This document shows, piece after piece, positions 12,701-23,239 of a stretch of DNA of 64,000 nucleotides; position 1 is the first letter of the stretch; the number at the start of each line of letters is the position of its first letter. Made by a program: the position numbers and the translations under genes. A model generated the notes under the pieces. That model was not told the origin of the DNA, did not search any database, and saw only the letters and a program-made list of their open reading frames with translations. Origin of the DNA: Malania oleifera (Eukaryota; Streptophyta; Magnoliopsida; Santalales; Ximeniaceae); contig NC_080425.1 in the NCBI RefSeq assembly GCF_029873635.1, positions 39,931,390 to 39,995,389 of the forward strand. Reading direction: 5' to 3'.

Positions 12701-13175
12701 TTGTAGGATCTCGATCTTCGGGAAATCTCAGGAACTGAACATGGTCGCCCTTTAGAGTCTCCCTGGTCGAGCACTTGGTCGAGGCTCTCAGTATCTTAAG
12801 CTCAGTATTCTTTAGGTTACTCGACATGGTCGCCTTGGAGGGTCACTTGGTTGGACTCTTGGTTGAACCTTGCTGCAATTCGTCTTCAGTGTGAACCTTG
12901 GAGTCTGCAGTTGATGACTTGGTCACCCCTTGTGTTGGCTGGTCACACCACAGGGTCTAGCCTAGTCTTCTTTTCCTTTTGATGTTTTGAGGCCCGAGGA
13001 AGTTGTTTGAACATCTGATTTGAGCTTTGGTTATCCCAAACACTCCTTTGACTTCTCGTAATGCCTAACTCCTTGCATAACTCCGAACAATGTTAACAAA
13101 GGGTCACCTACAAGATAAAAGAGTATAAACAAAGGTAATTTAGGGCCCAAAATCATGCATTTTAGGGACTCATCA
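9726..13175 (-). repeat. Athila/Tat-like gypsy LTR on the minus strand, split by a solo LTR
   Basis: The segments 9726-10063 and 11992-13175 form one unit of about 1.5 kb once the 10064-11986 insertion is set aside. In plus orientation the unit begins TGGGTCCTTAAC and ends CCTAAAATCATGCATTTTAGGGACTCATCA. The same right end recurs at 19378, followed there by near-identical internal DNA. On the minus strand a G-rich PPT-like stretch would precede TGATGAGTCCC, so the LTR is read right to left. Around 12555-12965 it holds repeated TGGTCGA-type motifs like those in the copia LTRs. The family label is inferred from the linked copy at 19.3-22.1 kb. Confidence 0.6.
10064..11986 (-). mobile_element. 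Sirevirus-like solo LTR, minus strand, TSD ATAGG
   Basis: In plus orientation it starts TGTTAGCTTTACCGTG and ends GTGACCTATAAGGTCAACA, the reverse complement of the solo LTR at 32799-34880. It is flanked by perfect 5-bp duplicates ATAGG (10059-10063 and 11987-11991). No internal region is present, so it arose by LTR-LTR recombination of a full element. It carries a cluster of motifs of the type GGTTCGGTCGCCCGAAC at about 11280-11640 and the conserved block GGCCTGAGGGGG (minus strand) near 10455. Confidence 0.9.
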
Positions 13176-14520
13176 CAATGCCCAAGTTACACTTTTCTAG
13201 TCTGCAAGCAAAGAAAAAACTAAAAACATTAAGAAAACTAAGAAAATCCTATCTACCTCCTCTTTCGGTGGAACACGGTTGCATTTACCATAAGTAACAA
13301 GACTTTAAACCCCTAAGTTGATCCTAGTGGATGAGTTATAGTCTCATGAGGGTTTCCAGGGCAATACCCACAAACACCATGCTTAGTGAACATAAGATAG
13401 AATAGCATGCAACACAGTCATACCATTTTATATACAAGAATATAGCCTAGTTACACACAGGCTTCTCCATACATAACTCCGTTATACACGCACTCCACAA
13501 CAAATTACTCATGCTACTCCCAACACTATACAACCATTGTGAAAAGCGCCACTTACAGAAAATCAACCAGCAATTGCAATTTAGAGTTAATATAGTCATA
13601 TAACTACAAGTATGGATAGGTAAAATCACAAGGCATGTGTGAAGTGAATGACTTGTTACACCTAAGTTACCCTTGGACACCTACAAAACGATCGTCTTGA
13701 TTCAGCCTCACTGATATTCCCTCAAAATCACTCAAGAAAATGGGTTTACTCTCATATGTAAGGAAGAGTGTCATGATCAAACATCCCACATATTTGAAGA
13801 ACTAATGTTAAACATGGAGTTAGCTAGTCTCATAAGGATAGGATCTAGCCTACTATAAGGTGTCGGGTTCTTCACCCTAGTGTCTTCTCACCTCCTCGCC
13901 ACATTCAATCAAGACCACCCTAGATTGACTTATTCATGAACGTAGCGTGAATAAAACTCATATGCATCGAATAATCAAATAAGCTTCATATGTGTAGGAT
14001 CATGTGTTGTGTCCCTAGCTTGACCTCTTCATATTTAGAGCATGAATTCTATATATTTTTCATTTCTTCTTTCCTTTTATTTCTTCTGTTCATTATTTTA
14101 TGCATTTTTCTTTCATGGACTAGGACATTTTTCACAGCTTTTTATCATCTTCATATCTCCAATGGAAGTTTAAGCTTGAAAAGGAGTCATGAACTAAGTC
14201 TATCTTTAAGGGTCACTCAATTTTCACGGCTTGAGTAAGCTACAAGACCTAGGTTTATATCTCCCCACTAGACATCACCTTTAGTTAGGGGAGCTAAGTT
14301 CCATCCCTAGAGAAACAAGATAAAAGACTTATATACATCACCTCGCTTTTTGATTATTGAGGCTCTTCTAGGTACCCTGTACTTCATATCCATTATAAAT
14401 AGATATGGATTGTTCTTAGGGTTGTAGGCTTTGTAGCAATGCCTCGATATCTATCTTTTTGATGCATTGGTAGTCTTTAGGGAGGCTATACTGGTTGTAA
14501 TGTTTGAAATAAATCAAATA
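13176..14520 (-). mobile_element. 3' non-coding part of the Athila/Tat-like gypsy element, copy 1
   Basis: Positions 13176-14030 are closely similar to 19379-20180 (both contain CTACCTCCTCTTTC, CACGGTTGCATTTACC and GTTGATCCTAGTGGATGA). The two are therefore copies of the same internal, non-coding region of a minus-strand element. No coding domain was recognised. Similarity is lost after about 14030. The right end at 14520 is the insertion point of the next solo LTR. Confidence 0.6.
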
Positions 14521-16484
14521 TAATGACCTGATAGGTCACACCCAATTTTGATCATGACAAATACTCTTGGTACTAATAGTTGTACTAAGGCTTGTATGCA
14601 GGTTCACCTTGCATGCGTACTCGAACTAAAAGACATATCATGATGGCGTGCAGTGTTCGTGCCGATGAATGAAGTAGTTTGTGTTGTATATGTAATTTTT
14701 TTTCACTTTCTTCATTCTGGGATGTAATATTATTATGGACTGTACACTCTTATGGCTTGTAATAATTTGCATCACGTATGATAGGTAGGTATGCTCAAAC
14801 AGACCCTAGTTGGACCTTAGGTACCTACACTTAGTGCATATAGTCCCCAACATCACTTATTATATTTGGGGAATTAAATAAGGTTAAATTGGACTTTAAT
14901 TGAAAAACTTGAGAGAGCTTGGGCGACCGAACTTGTGGCGTTTAAAACGCCTCGAGCGACTGAATACTGGATAGGTCAACTTGTTGACTTTTGGTTTGGT
15001 TGACCAAACCAATTTGAACATATCTTCCTCGGTCATCCGAACCCATGTCAGAGTGCTTTTCACAAACCCGGGTGCCCAAACCTTCACGTTCAAAAAGGCC
15101 TCAGGCGACTGAAGTGAACCGATCGGTTAACCGAACTTAGTTTCGGGCACCCGAACCTCGGACAGAATGCTTATGACTTTTGTTAAGCCACCCGACCATG
15201 ACTTCGGGCACCTGAACCATTAAAAATTGATTTTTTGACTAAGTCTATTCGGGCACCTGAACCTCAGACCGGGCACCCGAATCTCTCGGGTTAAATTATT
15301 TTTTACTAAAATTAAACGAGGTAAACTTGGTTAATTTTTATAAACTTGTTTTAAACTTTTCTAACTATCCCCATTGAGTCCCCAATGGTAAAAAATTTCC
15401 CTTTTCCTATGTATATGTTCATTTGCAATAATTAGCAAGGATTAGCAAATTAATTAGGGCCAAAATTCTCTCAAAATCAAAAATCCTCTTTTAGCCTATA
15501 CTACTCCCAAACACTTATACACTTCATTCTTTTTTATCTTTCTAGTGTTATGAGTATTTCTAAAGTGCTTGTGCTTAATCTCACTAGCTCATACTCTTAT
15601 TTGCTATATTGTTTGATTGATTTTATTTGAGAGTATAACATTAAGTTCTTCCACAGATTTCATTTGATAAATCTCGTGTAGGAAGACGTTGAGGGTTGTG
15701 GTTCTTGCATTGTCATTGCAAGTTACCTAAGCCTATATTTTTGTGTGCAAAAATCATTTTCAAAGTTTGCATTCAAACACTCCTTGTGCTCAGTATATTG
15801 AGAACATCTTACTGAGTTTGTTTGAATCAACTTGCCAGCATTTTTGAAACCTTGATATGATATTGTGATATTCAAATATTGTGTTTCAAATCTTGCTTAG
15901 ATACACACTCTAGATCTTGATTGATTATCATACTTGATTAAGTGTTTAACAGACATTAGAGCACTGAGCATATTTACATATCATTTGTGCTTGCATTATT
16001 GGTTTAGCTATATTGGTGTACATATCTGCTTGTGAAGAAGCATATTTCCGTGTACAAAATCTTATATCATTGGTTGTATTCCAAGTGTGGGCTTGAAGAG
16101 GGAGAGTAGCCCTGTGAATAGTCCCAAATTGGCTTAGACCTGGTTAGGAAAGTTAGGTGCACCATCCTGGTAAGGTGTAGTTTGAGGTCAGCCCTACTAA
16201 TTAATCTGGTTGTAACCGGTGCTACTCCACCCATTTAAGTGAGCCATAGTGGAATCCTTGTGCTGGTGTAGCCAAGGCGAGGATGTAGGCAATTTGGCCG
16301 AACCTTGATAACATATCGCGTGTACTGTTTACCTTTCCGCACTTTACTATTACTACACATTGTTTATTTATTGATTGCATAGACTGACCCTAGGTTGTGT
16401 AATACTGTTATTCAACGGATTGACCTAGGCGATAATTTTTAAACCCAATTCACCCCCTTTCTTGGGGTTGCACCAAAGCTAACA
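14521..16484 (+). mobile_element. Sirevirus-like solo LTR, plus strand
   Basis: It starts TAATGACCTGATAGGTCAC, a mutated form of the TGTTGACCTTATAGGTCAC start seen at 32799, and ends CACCAAAGCTAACA. The flanks AAATA (14516-14520) and AGATA (16485-16489) match at four of five bases, consistent with a decayed target-site duplication. Between about 14920 and 15290 it bears about a dozen motifs of the type CGGGCACCCGAACC. Its divergent termini suggest it is older than the solo LTRs at 10064 and 32799. Confidence 0.78.
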
Positions 16485-16827
16485 AGATAATATCCAGTAT
16501 AGTTACAGTAAAAGATTTTAAATAACTACTTATACTCTTGGCCCATTAAATGAAAGTAAGTCATGATATGTATGGCACTTAGCAACATCTAAGCTATCAC
16601 TCAAAATGAAAGGGGGGAGCATTTAGACATAAATTCCCTTTTTTTTTTTTTTTTTTGCTCACAAATTTTCTTAGCTTAGATCTATTTTGAATTCATTATA
16701 GCGTGTGCTTAAATGAAATGATCTTTGTGAAAATTTTAAATTGATATATATTGCCTTGCCATATGTTATTTGTGTTTGCCATGTGATCCTTTCTTTAAAT
16801 TGTCTAACATCCTTAGGATCATTGTGG

Positions 16828-16830
16828 TTG

Positions 16831-16861
<31 letters not shown>

Positions 16862-16864
16862 TTT
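16828..16864. repeat. (TG)n-(T)n microsatellite
   Basis: About eight TG units run into a T tract of about 20 bases. Confidence 0.85.
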
Positions 16865-16988
16865 CTGGTTATATCTAAGTATGTACTTAATTGACAATCC
16901 AAAAAAATGTTGCTTGGTTGCTTTAAATTAAAATCTTCTTTTAGCAAGCACACCCCCAATATCTTTTTGCAAACATCAAAGGGGGATA

Positions 16989-16994
<6 letters not shown>

Positions 16995-17027
<33 letters not shown>
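16995..17027. repeat. (TA)n microsatellite
   Basis: An uninterrupted TA run of about 16 units within the Sirevirus remnant. Confidence 0.85.
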
Positions 17028-17623
17028 CTATATTTACATGTACTTTTGGCAAAATATTCTTTCAAATCAAAAACTCTTTTATCTCTTGCCTTATTATTGT
17101 TGTATACTATATGATTTTAAATTGCATAAGTGGGTCGGTAACTTCACATGAAAATGCATGTGAACTAGTTGGACTATTTTTATGCTCAAACCTTCTATTT
17201 GCTTTCATACGCCGTGTGCTTTGAACTAAAATCTTTCACGGGTCTTATGAAATATTTGAACTGAAATGGTTTGTGGATAATTTTGGTTTGACTATGTTTT
17301 CATGTCATTTAAATCTTTTAATGACCAGTTATATTGTTTGTGTACTCAATTGTCATATTTTTCAAAAATAGTTATATTTTTATACCCTTTTGCTGATGAG
17401 AAAAAGGGGAGAAGTGTTATAAAAGCAAAATTAGTCCTTTCTCCCTGACCTTTTGTTATTCAATTTGAAAAGATAGTTGTACTTAAATGAACAACTTGAA
17501 TCTTTATGAAGTCTTCATGCGTGTAATTTGAATTTTATTGAATATCTTTTTTGTATTAGAGCATATTGTTAGGGGGAGCCTTGTCAGGCGAACCCACATT
17601 TTGCTCCTGTGTTTGTCATCATC

Positions 17624-17637
17624 AAAAAAGGGGAGAT
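17624..17637 (+). other. Polypurine tract of the Sirevirus remnant
   Basis: AAAAAAGGGGAGAT directly precedes a TGTTGAC LTR start and follows TTTGTCATCATC, as in elements A and B. Confidence 0.8.
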
Positions 17638-18745
17638 TGTTGACTTTTTGGTCACATCCCTGTTTGGATTATGACAAACCACAGTATCTCATCTGTGTGC
17701 TTTGAGGATTCGAACAGGTTTACTTTTCTAAGCATGGATGACAGATGAGAAATGGATGCTACGAAGCACTTAAACGAGCCATTCTTTTGGCGAAATCCAT
17801 GGAATTGCCGAGGAACAGAGCATGACGCCTTCGCTTATTTTAAGTTGTATTTTTATATTTATCATTCGGGTCTATAATTATAATCCTTGGTCTGTAATAA
17901 TTAATGCATGACATGCATAATAGGACTATAAGCTCAGTAAGGACCACAGGAAAAATCAAGACCATAGATGGACCATAGGGATCAGTCGACCGATGTTGGA
18001 TTTTTAAGGTATATGCTCAAAGACCTTAGAGTGACCATAGGTTCCAATATATTGCATGAAAAAGCCCCCATAAATCTTAGAAATAATTATCATGAGAACA
18101 TGGGTGATTTCAAAAGAAAAATAGGACTTAAATGCACAAATCTTGTATGGTAGGTCGATCGAACTTAAACCTACAGAGACTCACGATCGACCAAACATCC
18201 CCAAGTCAATAGTTGATCATTTGGTCAACTAAACCAAAATACACTAAGACCCTCGCTCAACTGAACCTCTCTAGAGTCAAAAAGTTGACCAGTTGGTCGA
18301 CTATCTCTAAAATAAACCGCAATGCCCTGGTCGATCGAACATACACGTGGGAAATCCCAATGCTCTAATCGACTGAACTTGTAGTAGAAAAATGGTCTGG
18401 TCAATCGAACGTTCAACTTCGGTGAACCGAACTTGGCTCGGTCGACCAAACCTATAGTTCAAAAATGCCTTTGTTGACCGAACCTGGAAATTGGGTCGAC
18501 CAAACCTCTTGAGATGCTATATTTTTAACCGCAGTAACACGGGGTTATTTAAGTTAAATTGGGTTAAAATAATTTTAATAATTCCTGCTATATCCCAATG
18601 GTTAAAATTTTGAGGGTGTCTATATATAGTTCATTTGCAAAAATTAAAAAAAAAAATTAGGAGTTTAATTAACAAAAATATCCTATGAATTTTTGAGAGC
18701 CTTTTCTTTATATACTAAGCCAAATACTCATCCTTTTACTATTCC
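17638..18745 (+). repeat. Truncated Sirevirus-like 3' LTR
   Basis: It begins TGTTGACTTTTTGGTCACATCCC after a PPT and shares early LTR features with element A (ATTATGACAAA...GTATCTCA). Between about 17980 and 18510 it holds about 13 motifs close to GGTCGACCGAACC. The expected U5 end with the C-rich terminus is missing. The sequence passes instead into the arm of an inverted repeat near 18745. Confidence 0.78.
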
Positions 18746-18915
18746 CTTTCTTTTTATTTCGTTTCCTTTCTCTTATTTATATTTTCTTTTCTCTTGCACA
18801 TCACCAAGCTTTTGGAAGGGTTGTACCTATTCTCTTGATGATCTATATACATTGTACTGCCTATGAATATAAATGAAAATACATGGTGTTTTTGGTATCT
18901 CTATGTCTTTTGTGT
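18745..18915 (+). repeat. Left arm of a long inverted repeat
   Basis: This stretch (containing CTCTTGCACATCACCAAGC and CATTGTACTGCCTATGAATA) is the imperfect reverse complement of about 20883-21062. The arms are about 170 bp and about 2 kb apart. The right arm is embedded in the Athila/Tat-like internal region, so the left arm is probably a piece of the same family in the opposite orientation. Confidence 0.85.
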
Positions 18916-19306
18916 CTCAACGATCACGAACACCTCCGCGGCTCCATAGCCAGCTACTTTCTTGAGGTTTTATAGCATTTTTTGGAAATAGAAAGAGAAA
19001 AGGGTATATTTTTTTGTTAATTTTGAGATTTATATTTTATGTTTTATGTTTTATGTATTAAAGTCTGCAGATAGATGAATAGTTGTGAATATTGGTATTT
19101 GTGGATAATGTTTTGGAGACATGTATATATGTGAGAACAGGTGGATGCATGGTTTATTATGGTGTATAGATATATTTAGAAAACTCAGGTATTATATTTG
19201 TAGAGATTATATTTATGTTTTCCGCTGCGTACATGATATGTGGATTATCAGGTAAATAAATGGATTAGTAGCACTCCAGGCCCATGTAGGGGGTCAGGGC
19301 GTTACA
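18916..19306 (+). repeat. 3' end of a gypsy LTR, plus orientation
   Basis: The segment ends TAGCACTCCAGGCCCATGT...CAGGGCGTTACA, matching in kind the end of the gypsy LTR at 26656-28884 read on the minus strand. The LTR start is not present, so this is a truncated LTR. Confidence 0.6.
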
Positions 19307-21454
19307 CATATACATAATAAAAGAATACAAAACAAAGGTAAATAAAGGCCTAAAATCATGCATTTTAGGGACTCATCACAACCCCCAACTTATACTTTGC
19401 TAGTCCTTGAGCAAAGCAAGAACTAAGAAAACTAAGGAAATCCTATCTACCTCCTCTTTCATGGGAAACACGGTTGCATTTACCGTATGCAACAAGGCTT
19501 TAAACCCCTAGGTTGATCCTAGTGGATGATTTGTAGTCTCGTGAGGGTTTCCAAGGCGATACCCACAAACACCAACTCAGTGAACATTAGATAATATTGC
19601 ATGGAACACAATCATACCATTTTACATATAAGAATATAACCAAGTTACATGTAGGCCATTTTATACACACACTCCGTAGCAATTTACTCATGCAAGTCTC
19701 TGTAATACCTAGCCATAAAAAAAAACACACTTATAGAGAATCACCTAGAAATTGCATTTCAGAGCTAATATAATCATGTAAATTCAAGCATAGATAGGCT
19801 ACATCACAAGGCTTGTGTAAAGTGTATGATTTGCCACACTTAGGATACCCTTAGACACCTACAGAATGTTTGTCTTGACTCAGCCTCACTGGTCTACCCT
19901 CAAAAACACTCAAAAAAGATAAGTTCACTCTTATATATGAGGAAGAATGTCATGATCAAACATCCCACATATTTTGAAGATCTGACAATGAGCATGGAGT
20001 AAACTAGTCTCATCAGAATGGGATCCAGCTAAACATGAGGTGACGGGTCCTTCACCCTAGCATCTTCTCACATACTCTAAACATCCAATCAAGACCTCCC
20101 TAAATTGACCAATTCATAGACCAGGCATGAATACAACTCATGCATCGGACAGCTGAAGAGTCTTGTACACTAGACATAACCTCTAGGCTAGCAAATGCAA
20201 GAACTAGGACTAGCGAGTAAAGAAAATCTAGAAAGAAAGGGAAAGTTAAGTTCCATAATCTCAAATTTTGATGTAAACAACTCAAGAAATGAACGAACGG
20301 CTCAACAGTGCCCCACAAGGTGTCATAGTCTCCACGGTTGTTCTCTAGTGCTCTCAAGGAACCCTAAGTGCTACAAATCACGTGTAAGTGTATTTTTAGC
20401 CTCGTGATGTACCATGTGAATACAAGAGTTTGCATAACCACATTAACACAAATGCATCACTAGTGAACCTACATAAAGTGTTATATTCGTACATAGGCTA
20501 TGTTATGTGAAACTACGCACAAATAACTCACTACTTTGTTAGTGAGCATAATAAGTTCATATAACTGATAAGCCTATACATGTAACGTCTAGGTAATATA
20601 AGAGTATGTAAAGAGTATAATAGATGTTAACATGGCATAAAACACCCCGTGTTCACAAAAATATTTTAAAAAGGTGTCATTTTTGTGCTTTGAAATGTGC
20701 CATGTAGTGGTTTCCTACCCCTACCCCCAACTTAAAACTTCAGTGTCCTCACTGAAGTGTGGAAAGAAAGAACCTAGGAGTCATGGGAGAGGAAACACGA
20801 CATGGTGCAATAAAAATCAACCAGAGTACCTGCATAAGTAAGAAACATAAAATATAGACATCGCATGCAATAATACACTGAAATACAAAAGACATGGAGA
20901 TACCAAAAAACACCACATATTTTCATGTATATTCATAGGCAGTACAATGTATATAGATCATCAAGAGAATAGGTACAAACCTTCCAAAAGCATGGTGATG
21001 TGCAAGAAAAAATAAAATATAAATAAGAGAAAGGAAGCAAAATAAAAAGAAAGAAGACAGTATATACACAGAGAGCGCATCAAAAGAAAATCCCAAGAAC
21101 TAGCCCTGGCCTAATCTGAGTCAATAGCACCTCCAACTTACCTATGACCTACTCTAAGGACCCTAAACACTATATTCTCTACAATGTACAACCTACGGAC
21201 TCAAAGTAGAAAGAATAATAATAAATACAATTGGGTTGCCACCCAGAAGCACTAAGTTTACCATCTTTAGCCAGACGCAATGAATGCTCAAGTCGAACTC
21301 ACCCAGGTTCAATAAGAATGGTATCTTCCACCATTACCTCCTCAAACCACTGTTTGCTTACCCATAGTCTTCCCTTTAAGCTGGAGACCATGGCATCAAT
21401 AGAAAAGATTTTCTTATATGGGTTCTCCAAGCCAGATATGGAGAGGCTATCAGG
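19307..21454 (-). mobile_element. Athila/Tat-like gypsy element, copy 2: LTR stub and internal non-coding DNA
   Basis: A 72-bp LTR stub ends ACTCATCA at 19378. Internal DNA follows that matches 13176-14030, then unique sequence leading to a protease pseudogene. At about 21233-21290 the phrase TTGGGTTGCCACCCAGAAGC...TTTAGCCAGACG resembles a block I know from plant Tat/Ogre-type elements. Positions 20883-21062 are the right arm of the inverted repeat with 18745-18915. No intact ORF is present. Confidence 0.6.
20883..21062 (-). repeat. Right arm of the long inverted repeat
   Basis: It is the reverse complement, with scattered mismatches, of 18745-18915; for example GGTGATGTGCAAG here matches CTTGCACATCACC on the left. 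Confidence 0.85.
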
Positions 21455-22095
21455 CTAACATATATCATCTAGAGGGCCTTGCCATAGAATTGAGGGAGCT
21501 ACTTCCTTAAAAAATTTATCAATTATGTCAACTTCCACAACTTGGACCTTATCTGGTGGATGTTGGGAAGCAAGCAGGGGCTTCAACTCAAGTAATGGTG
21601 GGGCCTCGATGGGAGGACATGTTGGAACGCTAGAGAGAGTAGGAAGATTTTTTAACCCAGCTTTCCAAAGCCTTTTTTCTTGGTTAGGGACCGACTCACC
21701 AATAGTAAAGACATGCACACATGTGTCCTCTAAACCTAAAGTAAAATACCGATCAACTAGAGGCCTATCCTCAAGGGGATTTTTCAAAAGAGTCGAAGGG
21801 GTATCCTTCCCAACACCCTCGTCAATAATGTCTACATCTTCACATGAGGCATCATATAATGGGTGTTGGGGGCCATGGAACACATTTAGCTGGAGCTGCA
21901 TGTCGCCGAAGGATATATCCATAACACCGATCCTACACTAGATGCGTGCACTAGCCGTGGCTAAGAATGGGCAACTCAGAAGGACCGGAATCGGTTTCTT
22001 GGTTGGGTCAGTCGAATCCATGTCTAAAATAATAAAATAAACGGGATAAAATAACCTATTGACCTTTACTAAGACATCCTCGACAACACCCAAGG
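21455..22095 (-). pseudogene. Athila/Tat-like gypsy protease-region pseudogene
   Basis: Read on the minus strand, the sequence gives GVVEDVLVKVNRLFYPVYF, then a P-I-P-V-L-L stretch, PFLATASARI, a TAG stop at 21938-21940, and GVMDISFGDMQLQLNVFH. This is the order of the retropepsin region and the segment downstream of it in Athila/Tat-group gag-pol. The usual glycine-arginine before PFLATA is replaced, and the stop sits where a sense codon is expected. Its N-terminal end is joined in frame to the C-terminal part of a different gypsy integrase (see 22096-23235), which is not a normal arrangement. It is non-functional. Confidence 0.75.
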
Positions 22096-23235
22096 GTTTT
22101 CTTAGTACGTGTGAAGGATCTAGCACATACTTCCTCCGCACTGATACATGAAACACATCGTGAGCTCTGAATAGTGTTGGGGGTAATGTCACTCGATAAG
22201 CAACCGAACCTACCCTTTCTAGGATCTTGAATGACCCAATGTATCGAGGGCTTAGTTTCCCCTTCTTCCTAAACCTCATTACTCCCTTCATTGGAGCAAT
22301 CTTCAGGAATACCATATCTCCTGCCTCGAACTCTAGCTCTCATCGGTGAAAATCATTTATAGTCCAAGTATCTGCCACTCGCCTATCTGATCCCATTACA
22401 ATGGAGATCGACACCGATGACCATACAATGCCTCATATGGTTCCATCTCTATACTGGTCTGGTAGCTATTGTTATACGCAAATTCAACAAGTGGTAGATA
22501 CCATATCCAACTATTCCCAAAATCTAGTACACATGCTCGCAGCATATCCTCTAACATTTGAATAGTCCTCTTAGATTGTCCATCCATCTGCAGGTGAAAT
22601 GACGTACTAAATGTAAGCTGCAATCCCAATGCATCCTATAGACTCTTCCAAAATCGAGAGGTAAAATGTGGGTCTTAATCTGAAACGATAGAAAGTGGGA
22701 TACCATGGAGTCATACAATCTCCTGCATATATAACTCTGCCAGCCTATTTAGAGAATAACTGACTTTGATTGGAATGAAATGTGTAGTCTTCATCAGCTG
22801 ATCAACCACAACCCATATAGTATTCTGCCCATGCACTGCCGTAGGTAACCCCAATATGAAATCCATCGAGATATGCTCCCATTTCCACTTAGGAATGTCA
22901 AGTGACTAAAAGGGTCGTGCTGGCCTCTAGTGCTCTGCCTTGACCTGCTGCCATATCAGGGACTACTCTACGAAACGCGCAATCTCTCTTTTCATGTTTG
23001 ACAACCAAAAAGTTTCCCTAAGATTTCTATGCATCTTCGTACTTTCAGGATGTATGATGTATAGTGAACGATGTGCCTCCTCCAGAATGACCTGCTTAAT
23101 CTCGGCATCATTCAGTACACAAACCCTGCTGTGGAATCTCAATATACCATCATCAGAGATATTGAAATTCGGCTTTAAACCACTCTATACTCCTTTGATA
23201 ACTTCTACCAGCTCTTCATCTTCCCTCTGAGTTGT
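22096..23235 (-). pseudogene. gypsy integrase pseudogene
   Basis: On the minus strand the zinc-binding region is followed by VKAEH-stop-RPARPF-stop-SLDIP and KWEHISMDFILGLP, then a core with FTSRFWKSL-stop-DALG and DGQSKRTIQMLEDMLRA. In this family the catalytic glutamate lies in SERTIQ, and here it is lysine. The C-terminal module (MKGVMRFRKKGKLSPRYIG...VFHVSVRRKYVLDPSHVL) is clear at 22315-22096. At least six stops interrupt it, several of them TAG at glutamine positions. It ends by running in frame into an unrelated protease region. Confidence 0.82.
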
Positions 23236-23239
23236 TTGG

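Larger units (their letters stand above)
16485..17623 (+). mobile_element. 3' untranslated remnant of a Sirevirus
   Basis: The segment leads into a PPT and LTR, and contains GAGAAAAAGGGGAGAAGTG at about 17398, comparable to the purine motif 3' of pol in element A. It includes a (TG)n plus poly-T tract (16828-16864) and a (TA)n tract (about 16997-17027). No pol sequence remains, and where host DNA ends and element begins cannot be seen. Confidence 0.55.

Noticed and set aside
21525..21941. A 138-codon plus-strand frame
   Set aside because: It is the antisense of the Athila/Tat-like protease region, whose minus-strand translation matches known motifs.
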